Of a stretch of 64,000 nt of DNA, positions 8,528 to 16,509 are shown piece after piece. The DNA comes from Paracoccus sulfuroxidans. Lineage in GTDB: Bacteria; Pseudomonadota; Alphaproteobacteria; Rhodobacterales; Rhodobacteraceae. The position numbers and the translations under genes are program-made. The stretch covers positions 215,113 to 279,112 of the forward strand of contig NZ_VLKU01000006.1 of NCBI RefSeq assembly GCF_007830335.1. Reading direction: 5' to 3'. The stretch's first letter is position 1. Each line of letters opens with the position of its first letter. The notes below the pieces were generated by a model. It did not search any database and had not been told where the DNA came from. It saw only the letters and a program-made list of their open reading frames with translations.

Positions 8528-9460
8528 TTAATTGCCAAGCGGGGGCAGGTTCTGCTGGATCTGGTCGCGATAGGGCGCGTATTTCGACGGAAGCTTCAGC
8601 GCCTCGCCCAGATGCGCGGTGTCCTCGTCCCGGTCGAAGCCCGGTTCATTCGTGGCGATCTCGAACAGGACGCCACCCGGCGTGCGGAAATAGATCGCCC
8701 AGAAATAGTCGCGGTCGATGACGGGGGTGACCTGATAGCCGGTGTCCATCAGCGCCTTGCGCACCTCAAGCTGCGCGGCCCGGTCTTCGACGGCGAAGGC
8801 GATGTGATGGACCGATCCGGCACCCTGGCGGGCGAACTGGCTGCTGGGCAGCGCTTCCAGGTCGATCGTGTCGGCGCCATTGCCGCCCGGCATGATCAGC
8901 CGCGTGGTGTCGCCGCGCTTTTCAGCTTCCTCATAGCCCATGAATTTCAGCAGTTCGGCGGTCGCCCCGATATCCTGCAGGCGCATGTTCGCGCCGCTGA
9001 AGCCGCGGATCGCTTCGGCCTCGGCCACGCCATTGCCGGTCCAGCCGGTGCGGGCGTCATCCTCGGCCTCGATCAGGGCGAAACCATCGCCATCCGGACC
9101 CTGAAAGCGCAGGCGGTTCGCGCCGAAGCTTTGATCCTGCGAAAGGCCGCTGACGCCATAGGCCGTCAGGCGATCTTTCCAGTACCCCAGCGTGCACTTC
9201 GGAACCGCGAACTGGGTCTCGCTCACTTCACCGACGCCGGCGCGGCCCTGCATCATATTGGGGAAGGGGAAATAGGTCATCACGGTGCCGGGGGTGCCGA
9301 CCTCATCGCCGTAATAGAGGTGATAGACGCTGGGCTCGTCAAAGTTGACGGTCTGCTTCACGCGGCGCAGGCCCAGCACATTCGTGAAAAATCCGTTGTT
9401 TTCCTGCGCATCTGCCGCCATCGAGGTGACGTGGTGCAGGCCTTTGATCTGATGAAGCAT
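8528..9460 (-). CDS. Ring-cleaving dioxygenase, VOC family (hydroquinone type)
   Basis: 310 residues with two VOC/glyoxalase-like halves. The likely Fe(II) ligands are His10 (GLHHVT), His218 or His219 (SVHHIAF) and Glu267 (LFEIAT), the pattern of extradiol enzymes in the PcpA/MhqA/MhqO group that open hydroquinones. Length fits that group. ATG 9460 is followed at once by the conserved start LHQIKGLHHVT. It is the first gene of an eight-gene minus-strand run ending at 2399 and is divergent from a LysR regulator. The most likely role is opening or detoxifying a hydroquinone; the exact substrate is not visible. Confidence 0.87.
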   Translation of the reverse strand: MLHQIKGLHHVTSMAADAQENNGFFTNVLGLRRVKQTVNFDEPSVYHLYYGDEVGTPGTVMTYFPFPNMMQGRAGVGEVSETQFAVPKCTLGYWKDRLTAYGVSGLSQDQSFGANRLRFQGPDGDGFALIEAEDDARTGWTGNGVAEAEAIRGFSGANMRLQDIGATAELLKFMGYEEAEKRGDTTRLIMPGGNGADTIDLEALPSSQFARQGAGSVHHIAFAVEDRAAQLEVRKALMDTGYQVTPVIDRDYFWAIYFRTPGGVLFEIATNEPGFDRDEDTAHLGEALKLPSKYAPYRDQIQQNLPPLGN

Positions 9461-9524
9461 CCCATTCCCCTTTTCCTGAGGCGCGTTGCCTCGTTCGCTT
9501 ATGAGGAAGATAGAACCGTTGATA

Positions 9525-9542
9525 ATTGCATAGAATTGCAAT
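9525..9542. promoter_or_regulatory. Perfect inverted repeat, candidate LysR operator
   Basis: ATTGCA-TAGAAT-TGCAAT is a perfect 6-6-6 dyad in the 119-bp divergent region between the ring-cleaving dioxygenase (start 9460) and the LysR gene (start 9580). The same stretch also contains AATTGCA twice, 10 bases apart. Position and shape fit a LysR binding site; this is inference. Confidence 0.55.
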
Positions 9543-9579
9543 AAAACTGTCGAGTGTATTCCGCTTGGTGCAATAATCA

Positions 9580-10479
9580 ATGGATGAGCTGAAAGCCCTC
9601 AAAACCTTCCTTCTGGCGGCCGAGCGCAAGAATTTCGCGCAGGTCGCGCGTGAACTGGGTGCGACCCCGGCCTCGGTCACGCGCACCATTGCCGCGCTTG
9701 AGCATAGTCTGGGCGTCCAGCTTTTCGTGCGCACGACGCGGCAGGTGTCGCTGACGAATGACGGGGCCAGCTTTGCGGCGCGCATCTCGCCCGCCATCCG
9801 CTCGCTGGAGGAGGCGCGGACGGATATCCTGAACGCCCATAAGGCCGATGAGGGGCTGTTGCGGATCAACGCGCCGATGTCGCTGGGGCAGAAGGTCCTG
9901 CCGCAGATCATCGGCGGCTTTCGCGAGCTTTATCCCAAGATCGACGTGCAGATCGTCCTGACCGACCATTTTCTGGACGTCATTGATGAGGATTTCGACC
10001 TTGCGGTCCGGATTTCCGGCCCGCCCTCGGACAAGTTCACGATCTGGCGCAAGATCTGCGTCATTCGCCGCATTCTTGTGACCGCGCCGGGCACCCGTTG
10101 GGCCAGCGTGACCCACCCGTCCGAATTGTCGCCGGATGGTTGCCTTGCCTTCAGCGGCAGCAGCAACAATGAGCAATGGCAGCTGACCGATGGCAAGGCC
10201 AGCTACACGGTCGAGGCCGGGCATGGCATCAGCGCCAATAACGGCGATGTTCTGGCACGGCTGGCCGCTGACGGGGCGGGCGTGACCATGCTGCCCGTCT
10301 TCATCGTGGCCGAGCTGATCCGGCAGGGACGCCTGGTCCAGATCCTGCCGCAATGGCAGCCGCCAGAGCTGTGGCTGACGCTGTTCTATCCGCCCTATCA
10401 TTCGCTTCCTCCGCGTATCGCTTCGTTTTCGAACTATTTCGAGCAACAGATCTCGCCTCTGGTCATGGCCATCGAGTGA
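9580..10479 (+). CDS. LysR-family transcriptional regulator
   Basis: 299 residues. The helix-turn-helix covers residues 1-60 (LKTFLLAAERKNFAQVARELGATPASVTRTIAALEHSLG), followed by the substrate-binding domain (LRINAPMSLGQKVLPQIIGGF). The version AELGATPASVTRTI with DFDLAVRISGPP places it near the CrgA/DmlR-like group. It is divergent from the ring-cleaving dioxygenase operon and most likely activates it in response to an aromatic or quinone compound. Confidence 0.92.
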   Translation: MDELKALKTFLLAAERKNFAQVARELGATPASVTRTIAALEHSLGVQLFVRTTRQVSLTNDGASFAARISPAIRSLEEARTDILNAHKADEGLLRINAPMSLGQKVLPQIIGGFRELYPKIDVQIVLTDHFLDVIDEDFDLAVRISGPPSDKFTIWRKICVIRRILVTAPGTRWASVTHPSELSPDGCLAFSGSSNNEQWQLTDGKASYTVEAGHGISANNGDVLARLAADGAGVTMLPVFIVAELIRQGRLVQILPQWQPPELWLTLFYPPYHSLPPRIASFSNYFEQQISPLVMAIE

Positions 10480-10483
10480 CCCG

Positions 10484-10819
10484 TCACGTCAGCGCCATGG
10501 CCAGCAGCAGCCGGGCCGGGTGTGACCCGGTGTTGCGGATCTGGCGCGGCTCATCGGGGGCGATGCGGCAGGAATCATGCAGGCGCAGAAGATGGGTCTC
10601 GGTGCCGTTCGAGATTTCGACCTCACCTTCGACGACCACATAGAACTTCTCCGCGCCAGAAGAGGACAGCGTGATCCCCCCGCCCGGCTGGATCGTCGAC
10701 AGGGCCAGCCACATCGTATCGGCAGGCCCCGCCTCTTTCCCCTGAAGCCGCAGCATGGTCATCTGGGAATGGCCGGGCGCCTGATATGCGGGCGCCTCGG
10801 CAATGCGGGTGACATGCAT
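10484..10819 (-). CDS. Cupin-domain protein
   Basis: 111 residues forming one cupin barrel. Motif 1 is incomplete: the stretch around PGGGITLSSSGAEKFYVVVEGEVEI has S in place of the usual H-x-H, so metal binding may be lost or altered. Motif 2 is around RIAPDEPRQIRNTG. It is the last gene of the operon that starts with the intradiol dioxygenase. It overlaps no neighbour but lies only 4 bp from the stop of the MDR gene. It may act as a small isomerase or a ligand-binding protein. Confidence 0.8.
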   Translation of the reverse strand: MHVTRIAEAPAYQAPGHSQMTMLRLQGKEAGPADTMWLALSTIQPGGGITLSSSGAEKFYVVVEGEVEISNGTETHLLRLHDSCRIAPDEPRQIRNTGSHPARLLLAMALT

Positions 10820-10823
10820 GGCT

Positions 10824-11849
10824 TCAGCCGTGCGGCAGCAGGATCACGCGGTCGCGCGACGATCCCATGACCGCCTGATAGGCGTCATAGGCGCGGTCCA
10901 AGGGGTAGGTCGCGCTGTCCTGGATCGGGAAGGGTTTCAGCGCGCCCGAGGCAAAACCGTCACTGAGCTCGCGCAGGATCGCCCCCGAGGCCACCGAGCC
11001 AAGCGAGATCGTGTCGATGCCGACATAGGTGTGGCGGCCCTTGTAGAAGGCGAGCATGTCGAAGGTCACATAGCGATCAATCACCGCGATGAAGATCGCG
11101 CGGCCACCGACCGCCATCGACTTCTGGCCGAGTTCGTAAAGCGGGTCGCCGACGGTGTTGAAGACGATATCGGCGCCCTTGCCACCGGTCAGTTCGCGGA
11201 TACGTTCCGCTGCGCCTTCGCCGGAGACGACGACATCGATCGGGGCGCTCGAATGGCCTTCATAGCCTTCCTCGCGCCGCACCGTGCCGATGACGCGCGC
11301 GCCGCGCCATGTCGCGATTTGCGCCGCTGCTTGGCCGACCTTGCCGTTGACGCCAAGGATCAACACGGTCTCACCCGGTTGCGGCAGGCCCGCGCGTTTC
11401 AGTCCCTCCAATGCGGTGACGAAGGGGACGCCGATCCCTGCGGCTTCGGCTGCGGTGACGCCTGCGGGAATTTCGACCACCGCATCAGCTTCAACCACCA
11501 TATGCGCGGCATGCGAGCCGTCCTGACGGATGCCAAGATCGCCTGACGATCCGAAGACCATCTTGCCGATCAGATGCTCCGGCCCCGCGACGACCTTGCC
11601 CGCATAGTCACGCCCCGGCGTGCGCGGGAAGACGGCATAGGGCATGAGGCCGGTTGCGGCCTTGGCATCCGATGGGTTCACGGCGGCGGCGTGGATTTCG
11701 ACGACGACATCGGTCGGCATGGCCTGACGCAGCGCGCAATCTTCAAGATCAAGCTGGATCTGATCATAGCTCGCGGCCTTGGCGTTCAAGCGCAGGCCTT
11801 GGCCAGCGGTTCCGGGCTGAATGTCACTGTAGCTGGTCATGGGTTTCAT
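10824..11849 (-). CDS. MDR-type NADPH-dependent oxidoreductase (quinone oxidoreductase-like)
   Basis: 341 residues of the medium-chain dehydrogenase/reductase superfamily. The GroES-like half has NPSDAKAATG and PGRDYAGKVV, and the nucleotide half has VLILGVNGKVGQAAAQIA, a GxxGxxG variant. No catalytic or structural zinc cysteines are seen, which fits quinone or enoyl reductases. In this operon, with a ring-cleaving dioxygenase and a BKACE protein, it could reduce the double bond of a ring-opened acid; this is inference. Confidence 0.85.
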   Translation of the reverse strand: MKPMTSYSDIQPGTAGQGLRLNAKAASYDQIQLDLEDCALRQAMPTDVVVEIHAAAVNPSDAKAATGLMPYAVFPRTPGRDYAGKVVAGPEHLIGKMVFGSSGDLGIRQDGSHAAHMVVEADAVVEIPAGVTAAEAAGIGVPFVTALEGLKRAGLPQPGETVLILGVNGKVGQAAAQIATWRGARVIGTVRREEGYEGHSSAPIDVVVSGEGAAERIRELTGGKGADIVFNTVGDPLYELGQKSMAVGGRAIFIAVIDRYVTFDMLAFYKGRHTYVGIDTISLGSVASGAILRELSDGFASGALKPFPIQDSATYPLDRAYDAYQAVMGSSRDRVILLPHG

Positions 11850-11855
11850 CCTCGC

Positions 11856-12752
11856 TCAAACTGGGGTGGGGTTCAGGCGCAGCATCTGGCGCGCTTCCTG
11901 CGCGCTCGCGATCTGGCCTCCAAGGGCTTCGACAATCTGGCGCGCCTTCTGCACCAGCGCGGCATTGGTGGGCGCAAGCTCGCCCCGGTCGATATAAACG
12001 GCATCCTCAAGCCCGACGCGGACATGCCCGCCTGACAGATAGGATTGCGCGACCATCGGGAAGGAATGACGCCCGATGCCGATTGCGGTGAAATCCGCGC
12101 CCTTCGGCAGAAGATTGCGCGCATAAAGGACGGTCTCGGGCGTGGGCTGGAAGCCGTATTTCACCCCTATCACGAAAGAGGTCAGCAGGTGATCCGGCGC
12201 GGGCCCATCCGCCAGCAGATCATGCAGCAGCGCGATATCGCCGGAATCGAAGAGTTCGTATTCGGGCTTCACTCCGGCTTCCTGGATGACCTTGAACATG
12301 CGGCGGATGCTGCCGGGCGTGTTGATGACGACCTGACCGCCCGAGTTCATGGTGTTGAGGTCCAGCGTGCAAATATCGGGGCGAAGTTCCGCGATATGTT
12401 CAACGCGCGCCTCGGGCGGCAGCAGGGTCGTGCCGGGACCGGCTTTGGCGGGATCATCCTCGGACGGGACATAGCGCCCACCGGGGCCGGTCGTCAGGTT
12501 GATGACGACCTGATCGTTCTTGTCGCGGATGCGGTCCACGACCTCGCGGTAAAGCTGAAGCTCCATCGACGGCGCGCCGGTTTCCGGGTTGCGAACATGC
12601 AGGTGGACGATGGCCGCGCCAGCCTCCGCCGCGCCAAGGGCGGACTCTGCGATCTGCTGCGGCGTGATCGGCAGGTACGGGGTCTGTTCGGGGCGCGTCA
12701 GGTTGCCGGTGATCGCGGCTGTGATGATGACGCGTTGCAATGGGTCTTTCAT
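11856..12752 (-). CDS. Beta-keto acid cleavage enzyme (BKACE, DUF849)
   Basis: 298 residues. The family hallmark is GAAIVHLHVRNPETG, whose HLH (His50, His52) supplies zinc ligands, and VVINLTTGPGG follows. Later conserved parts are PDICTLDLNTMN and ELFDSGDI. BKACE proteins cleave a beta-keto acid with acetyl-CoA to give acetoacetate and a CoA ester; the founding member acts on 3-keto-5-aminohexanoate. ATG 12752 is chosen as the family-typical start (PLQRVIITAAITG). It lies 10 bp after the SDR gene in the intradiol dioxygenase operon and probably carries out the last carbon-carbon cleavage of the pathway. Confidence 0.9.
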   Translation of the reverse strand: MKDPLQRVIITAAITGNLTRPEQTPYLPITPQQIAESALGAAEAGAAIVHLHVRNPETGAPSMELQLYREVVDRIRDKNDQVVINLTTGPGGRYVPSEDDPAKAGPGTTLLPPEARVEHIAELRPDICTLDLNTMNSGGQVVINTPGSIRRMFKVIQEAGVKPEYELFDSGDIALLHDLLADGPAPDHLLTSFVIGVKYGFQPTPETVLYARNLLPKGADFTAIGIGRHSFPMVAQSYLSGGHVRVGLEDAVYIDRGELAPTNAALVQKARQIVEALGGQIASAQEARQMLRLNPTPV

Positions 12753-12762
12753 GACGCCGTCC

Positions 12763-13566
12763 TCAGAGCGAGCGACCGCCATCGACCAGGATATTATGGC
12801 CGGTGGAATAGGTCAGCATGGTGGCGCAAGAGGTGATGGCGGCCGCGACATCCTGCGCGCTGGCCACGCGGCCAACGGGGATGGTCTGGGCAACCTTGGT
12901 GTTGAAATCAGCGCCGCGACCGGCGACGAATTCGGTATCGACGACGCCGGGCGAGACGGCGAGAACGCGGATCTCGGGTGCGAGGCTGCGGGCAAGCGAT
13001 TTGGTCATCACATCGATCCCGGCCTTTGCGGCGCAATAGGCGATGGAAGAGCCGATGCCATTTGTGCCCGCGATGGAGGAGAGCGAGACGATCAGCCCGT
13101 CGCCGCTTTCCTTCAGCATCGGCGCGAAGGTGCGGATCGCTGCGAATTGACCGCGCCAGTTCACTTCGAACATGCGGTCGATCAGCTCATCGGTCAGCGC
13201 ATCAAGGTCGCTGTGCTTGACCGGCACGGTATAGCCCGCGCTGTTGATCAGGATATCGAGCCGCCCGAAATCGCGTTGAATGGTGTCGCGCAGCGCGATC
13301 AGCGAGGGCGTGTCGGCCACATCGGCGGGCAGCGTGGTCACATCGTCGCCAAGGGTTTCCGCAAGGCGCTTCAGTTCGGCGTCGATCTTCGGGTGGTCGC
13401 GATAGGTGACGATGATTTTCGCGCCCGCGTCGCGCAGAAGTTTCGCGGTCGCCGTGCCGATTGCGCCGGTTCCGCCGACGACCAGCGCGACCTTGCCGTC
13501 AAGGCGGTGCGGGAACGTGCCGGCTGGCTGTTCGGACGTGGCGGTCTTGGGGTCCTGGATGGTCAT
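12763..13566 (-). CDS. Short-chain dehydrogenase/reductase
   Basis: 267 residues of the classical SDR family. The cofactor motif is GGTGAIG at residues 31-37, a variant of TGxxxGIG. NSAG is present (INSAGYTVP), the catalytic Ser is in VSLSSIAG, and Tyr-x3-Lys is in YCAAK. PGVVDTEF follows. ATG 13566 adds a 20-residue polar leader; a shorter start is not obvious. It probably oxidises or reduces a hydroxyl/keto intermediate in the aromatic operon. Confidence 0.9.
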   Translation of the reverse strand: MTIQDPKTATSEQPAGTFPHRLDGKVALVVGGTGAIGTATAKLLRDAGAKIIVTYRDHPKIDAELKRLAETLGDDVTTLPADVADTPSLIALRDTIQRDFGRLDILINSAGYTVPVKHSDLDALTDELIDRMFEVNWRGQFAAIRTFAPMLKESGDGLIVSLSSIAGTNGIGSSIAYCAAKAGIDVMTKSLARSLAPEIRVLAVSPGVVDTEFVAGRGADFNTKVAQTIPVGRVASAQDVAAAITSCATMLTYSTGHNILVDGGRSL

Positions 13567-13639
13567 CGGATTGTCCTTTGAAATCTGGATGGAGCGGGCG
13601 GGATGTTTGGGCATCCCGCCACAAGGGGGATCAGCGGGA

Positions 13640-14536
13640 TCAGCCGCGCTGCATGCCCCATTTGCGAACCGTGCGGTTTTCGATGAAGCGGAAGATCACG
13701 CCTTCGACGAAAAGACCCACGGACATGACCGTCAGAAGACCGGCGAAGACGGCAGGGGTGTCAAGGAGGTTGCGGTTCTCAAAGATGAACCAGCCAAGAC
13801 CGCCCTGACCCGAGGAGACACCGAAGACGAGTTCCGCCGCGATCAGCGTCCGCCAGGCGAAGGCCCAACCGATCTTCAGGCCCGCAAGGATTGCCGGGAA
13901 AGCCGCCGGGATCAGCAGTTGCACGACATAGCGCATGCCCCGCAGCCCGAAGGTCTGGCCCGCCATCCGCATGGTGTCGCTGACAGTCAGGAAGCCCGTA
14001 TGCATGTTGAGTGCCACCGCCCAAAGGACCGAGTTCACGATCACGAACACGAGCGACGGCGTGCCAAGCCCAAACCACAGCAGCGCAAGCGGCAGCAGCG
14101 CGATGGCGGGCAGGGGGTTGAACATGGCGGTCAGCGTCGACAAGAGGTCGGTGCCGATCCGCGACGACACTGCGATGGTCGTGAAGATCGTCGCAAGGAT
14201 CACGCCGATCACATAGCCGACGACCAGCACCTTCAGCGTCGCGATCAGGCGGGTCGGGATGGTGCCATTGACGATATTGGCCCAAAGCGCACCGAGTGTA
14301 TCGGTCAGCGTCGGGAAGATCATCGGGTTGTCGAGCCAGACGCCATAGATCTGCCAGATGATCGCGAGCGCGAGCAGGATCAGCGTCTTGCGGAAGGCAG
14401 ACGAATTCCAGAGTGTTTCGGACAAGGGAAGCTTGCGCTGCACGTCCTCAAGCTTGGCGTCACCGATATCCGTGCGCTCATATTCCGCGCGGATGACCGT
14501 GTCGAAATTGTCGGCGGTTGCGGTATTCTGTGCCAT
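13640..14536 (-). CDS. ABC transporter permease, TauC/SsuC type
   Basis: 298 residues with about six membrane helices. The binding-protein-dependent transport motif is around GQTFGLRGMRYVVQLLIPAAFPAILAGL (EAA-like loop). FAWRTLIAAELVFG follows, typical of the nitrate/sulfonate/taurine permease group. A polar N-terminal extension of about 50 residues precedes the first helix. ATG 14536 has GGGAGGG about 7 bases upstream. It works with the ATPase and binding protein encoded just upstream. Confidence 0.9.
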   Translation of the reverse strand: MAQNTATADNFDTVIRAEYERTDIGDAKLEDVQRKLPLSETLWNSSAFRKTLILLALAIIWQIYGVWLDNPMIFPTLTDTLGALWANIVNGTIPTRLIATLKVLVVGYVIGVILATIFTTIAVSSRIGTDLLSTLTAMFNPLPAIALLPLALLWFGLGTPSLVFVIVNSVLWAVALNMHTGFLTVSDTMRMAGQTFGLRGMRYVVQLLIPAAFPAILAGLKIGWAFAWRTLIAAELVFGVSSGQGGLGWFIFENRNLLDTPAVFAGLLTVMSVGLFVEGVIFRFIENRTVRKWGMQRG

Positions 14537-14547
14537 CTTTCCCTCCC

Positions 14548-15384
14548 TCAATGCGCGGTTTCGGCGTCGCCAAACAGCATTCCGCGGATGCGCGCGCAGG
14601 TCGCGGCGAATTCGGGGCTGTCGGCGTTGCGGCTGTCGAATTGATGCGTGTTGATTTCAGCGCGGACCTGACCGGGATGCGGCGACAGGACCAGAATGCG
14701 GGTGCCGATCAGCACGGCTTCCTCGATCGAATGGGTCACGAAGACCAGCGTGAAACGCAGATCCTCCCACAGGCTCAGCAGTTCATCCTGCATCTTGCGG
14801 CGGGTCAGGGCATCAAGCGCGGCATAGGGTTCGTCCATCAGCAGCACATCGGGACGCATCGCCATGGCGCGGGCAATCGCCACACGCTGTTTCATCCCGC
14901 CCGAAAGCATGTGGGGATAGACGTCCAGAAATTTCGTCAGATTGACCTTTTCGATCATCTGCATGGCGCGCTGGTCGGCTTCGTCCTTCGACACGCCGTT
15001 GACCTTCAGCGGGAAAGCGACGTTTTCGCGCACGGTTTTCCAGGGCAGGAGCTGGTCGAATTCCTGAAAGACCATGGCGCGGTCCGGGCCGGGGCGCTTC
15101 ACCTTGCGGCCTTTCAGCTCGATGTCGCCTTCGACCGGCGGCATGAACCCTGCGATGGATTTCAGAAGCGTCGACTTCCCGCAACCCGACGGCCCAAGCA
15201 GAACGAAACGGTCGCCGGTATGGATGTCGAAGGTCACCCGATAGGTCGCGGTGACGAGGTGTTCGGGGGTTTTATACTGAAGCGTGACGCCGTTGATATT
15301 CAGCAGCGAATTCGGCGCTGCGACACTCTGGGCGGTGCCCGTGGTGATGCCGCTGTCTAGTCGTGTAGGATCTTGATAAGACAT
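14548..15384 (-). CDS. ABC transporter ATP-binding protein, TauB/SsuB type
   Basis: 278 residues. Walker A is GPSGCGKS, the signature is LSGGMKQRVAIARA, Walker B is VLLMDEPYAALD, and the switch His is in VFVTHSIEEAV. The tail LSPHPGQVRAEI is typical of the taurine/sulfonate/nitrate group. ATG 15384 fits a GGAGGAG box just upstream. It energises the permease encoded 12 bp downstream. Confidence 0.92.
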   Translation of the reverse strand: MSYQDPTRLDSGITTGTAQSVAAPNSLLNINGVTLQYKTPEHLVTATYRVTFDIHTGDRFVLLGPSGCGKSTLLKSIAGFMPPVEGDIELKGRKVKRPGPDRAMVFQEFDQLLPWKTVRENVAFPLKVNGVSKDEADQRAMQMIEKVNLTKFLDVYPHMLSGGMKQRVAIARAMAMRPDVLLMDEPYAALDALTRRKMQDELLSLWEDLRFTLVFVTHSIEEAVLIGTRILVLSPHPGQVRAEINTHQFDSRNADSPEFAATCARIRGMLFGDAETAH

Positions 15385-15456
15385 GGGTTCTCCTCCCGGT
15401 GGATGGGGTCGTCCGGTGGGTGACAAGGGTCAGTCTTCTAAGGGGGGATGGGGGTG

Positions 15457-15478
15457 GTGAGGGGTTAAGACCCCTCAC
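15457..15478 (-). promoter_or_regulatory. Hairpin spanning the stop codon of the binding-protein gene
   Basis: GTGAGGGG and CCCCTCAC form a perfect 8-bp stem around a 6-base loop that contains the TAA stop of the binding-protein gene (15465-15467). No T-run follows on the minus strand. It could protect the upstream mRNA from exonucleases or reduce transcription into the ATPase gene. Confidence 0.5.
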
Positions 15479-16460
15479 GCCCTTTCAGTGCGGCAGAGGT
15501 GAAGACCTCCTGCCAATTCGCGGGTGCTTTGCTCAGCCCACCGTGGCGGGCCATGAAGTCAGCATAGGCCTGAACGCCGTGAACCTCGGGTCCGAAATCA
15601 TCGGCATTTTCACGCAGGAAGGCGACGAGGTCTTCTTTCGTCATCAGCTTCGACGGCTCGGCAGCCAGATAGATGTCGGCGGCCTCTTCCGGGTTTTCGC
15701 GGATCAGCTTCGCGGCATCGTCAAGGGCAGCGATGACAACATCGGCAACCTTCGGGTTTTCCTCAAGGAAATCGGTCTTCGCGGCGAAGGCCAGGAAGGT
15801 CGACTGGCCACCCCAGATCTTGTTGGAGTCGATGACGGCGTGAACCTTGGGGTTCTTCAGCGCGATCTGCGTGAAGGGCGGTGCGGCGAAATAGCTGTTC
15901 ACCTCGGTCGCGCCTGCGGTGATGCTGTTCAGCGCCTCGGGGTGGGGCAGGGCCACGACCTGCTGACGCAGCTTGTCCTGCTGGCCTTCGCCGAATTCCG
16001 CCTCGGATTCCTTTTGCAGCGCATACATCTGCGGCGAGACGAGCGAGGGCATCGCGATCCGGTCGGTTTCAGCAAAGCCCTTAAGGTCGGTGACGCCTTC
16101 GCGGTTCGTCAGAAGCGTCAGCGGGCTTGCATTGACGCCCGCCACGCCGACGATCTTGCCGCGCGTCTTGTCCCAGCCAATCAGGATCGCCGGGACGCCG
16201 TAAGCACCAAGATCAACCGAACCCGAGATGACCGCATCCTGCATCGCGGCGGAACCCGAGATGCGCTGATAGGTCGGGGTCAGATCAAGGCCTGCTTCCT
16301 TGGCGCGGGCCTCGATCAGGTCCTTGGCGTCAAGGATGTGCAGCGGCAGAAACCCGATGCCATAACCGGTGCCGATGGTCACATCCTCGGCCGAGGCGGC
16401 AAAGCTGGTGCCGACAGTCAGCGCAAGGGCAGCAACGGTCGTTTTCATCAACGAGTTCAT
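15465..16460 (-). CDS. ABC transporter substrate-binding protein, NitT/TauT type
   Basis: 331 residues. A signal peptide covers about residues 1-24 (MKTTVAALALTVGTSFAASA, then EDVTIG). The mature part is a type II periplasmic binding protein of the SsuA/TauA/NMT1 group (GYGIGFLPLHILDAKDLIEARAKE, SGSVDLGAYGVPAIL). In the operon it follows the dioxygenase gene by 49 bp. The ligand is likely an aromatic carboxylate or sulfonate, judged only from the catabolic genes around it. Confidence 0.9.
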   Translation of the reverse strand: MNSLMKTTVAALALTVGTSFAASAEDVTIGTGYGIGFLPLHILDAKDLIEARAKEAGLDLTPTYQRISGSAAMQDAVISGSVDLGAYGVPAILIGWDKTRGKIVGVAGVNASPLTLLTNREGVTDLKGFAETDRIAMPSLVSPQMYALQKESEAEFGEGQQDKLRQQVVALPHPEALNSITAGATEVNSYFAAPPFTQIALKNPKVHAVIDSNKIWGGQSTFLAFAAKTDFLEENPKVADVVIAALDDAAKLIRENPEEAADIYLAAEPSKLMTKEDLVAFLRENADDFGPEVHGVQAYADFMARHGGLSKAPANWQEVFTSAALKGREGS

Positions 16461-16509
16461 AGTTTCCTCCCAGAAACATTGGTGTTGGTGTGTAGGTGGC
16501 GCTTGGCGC

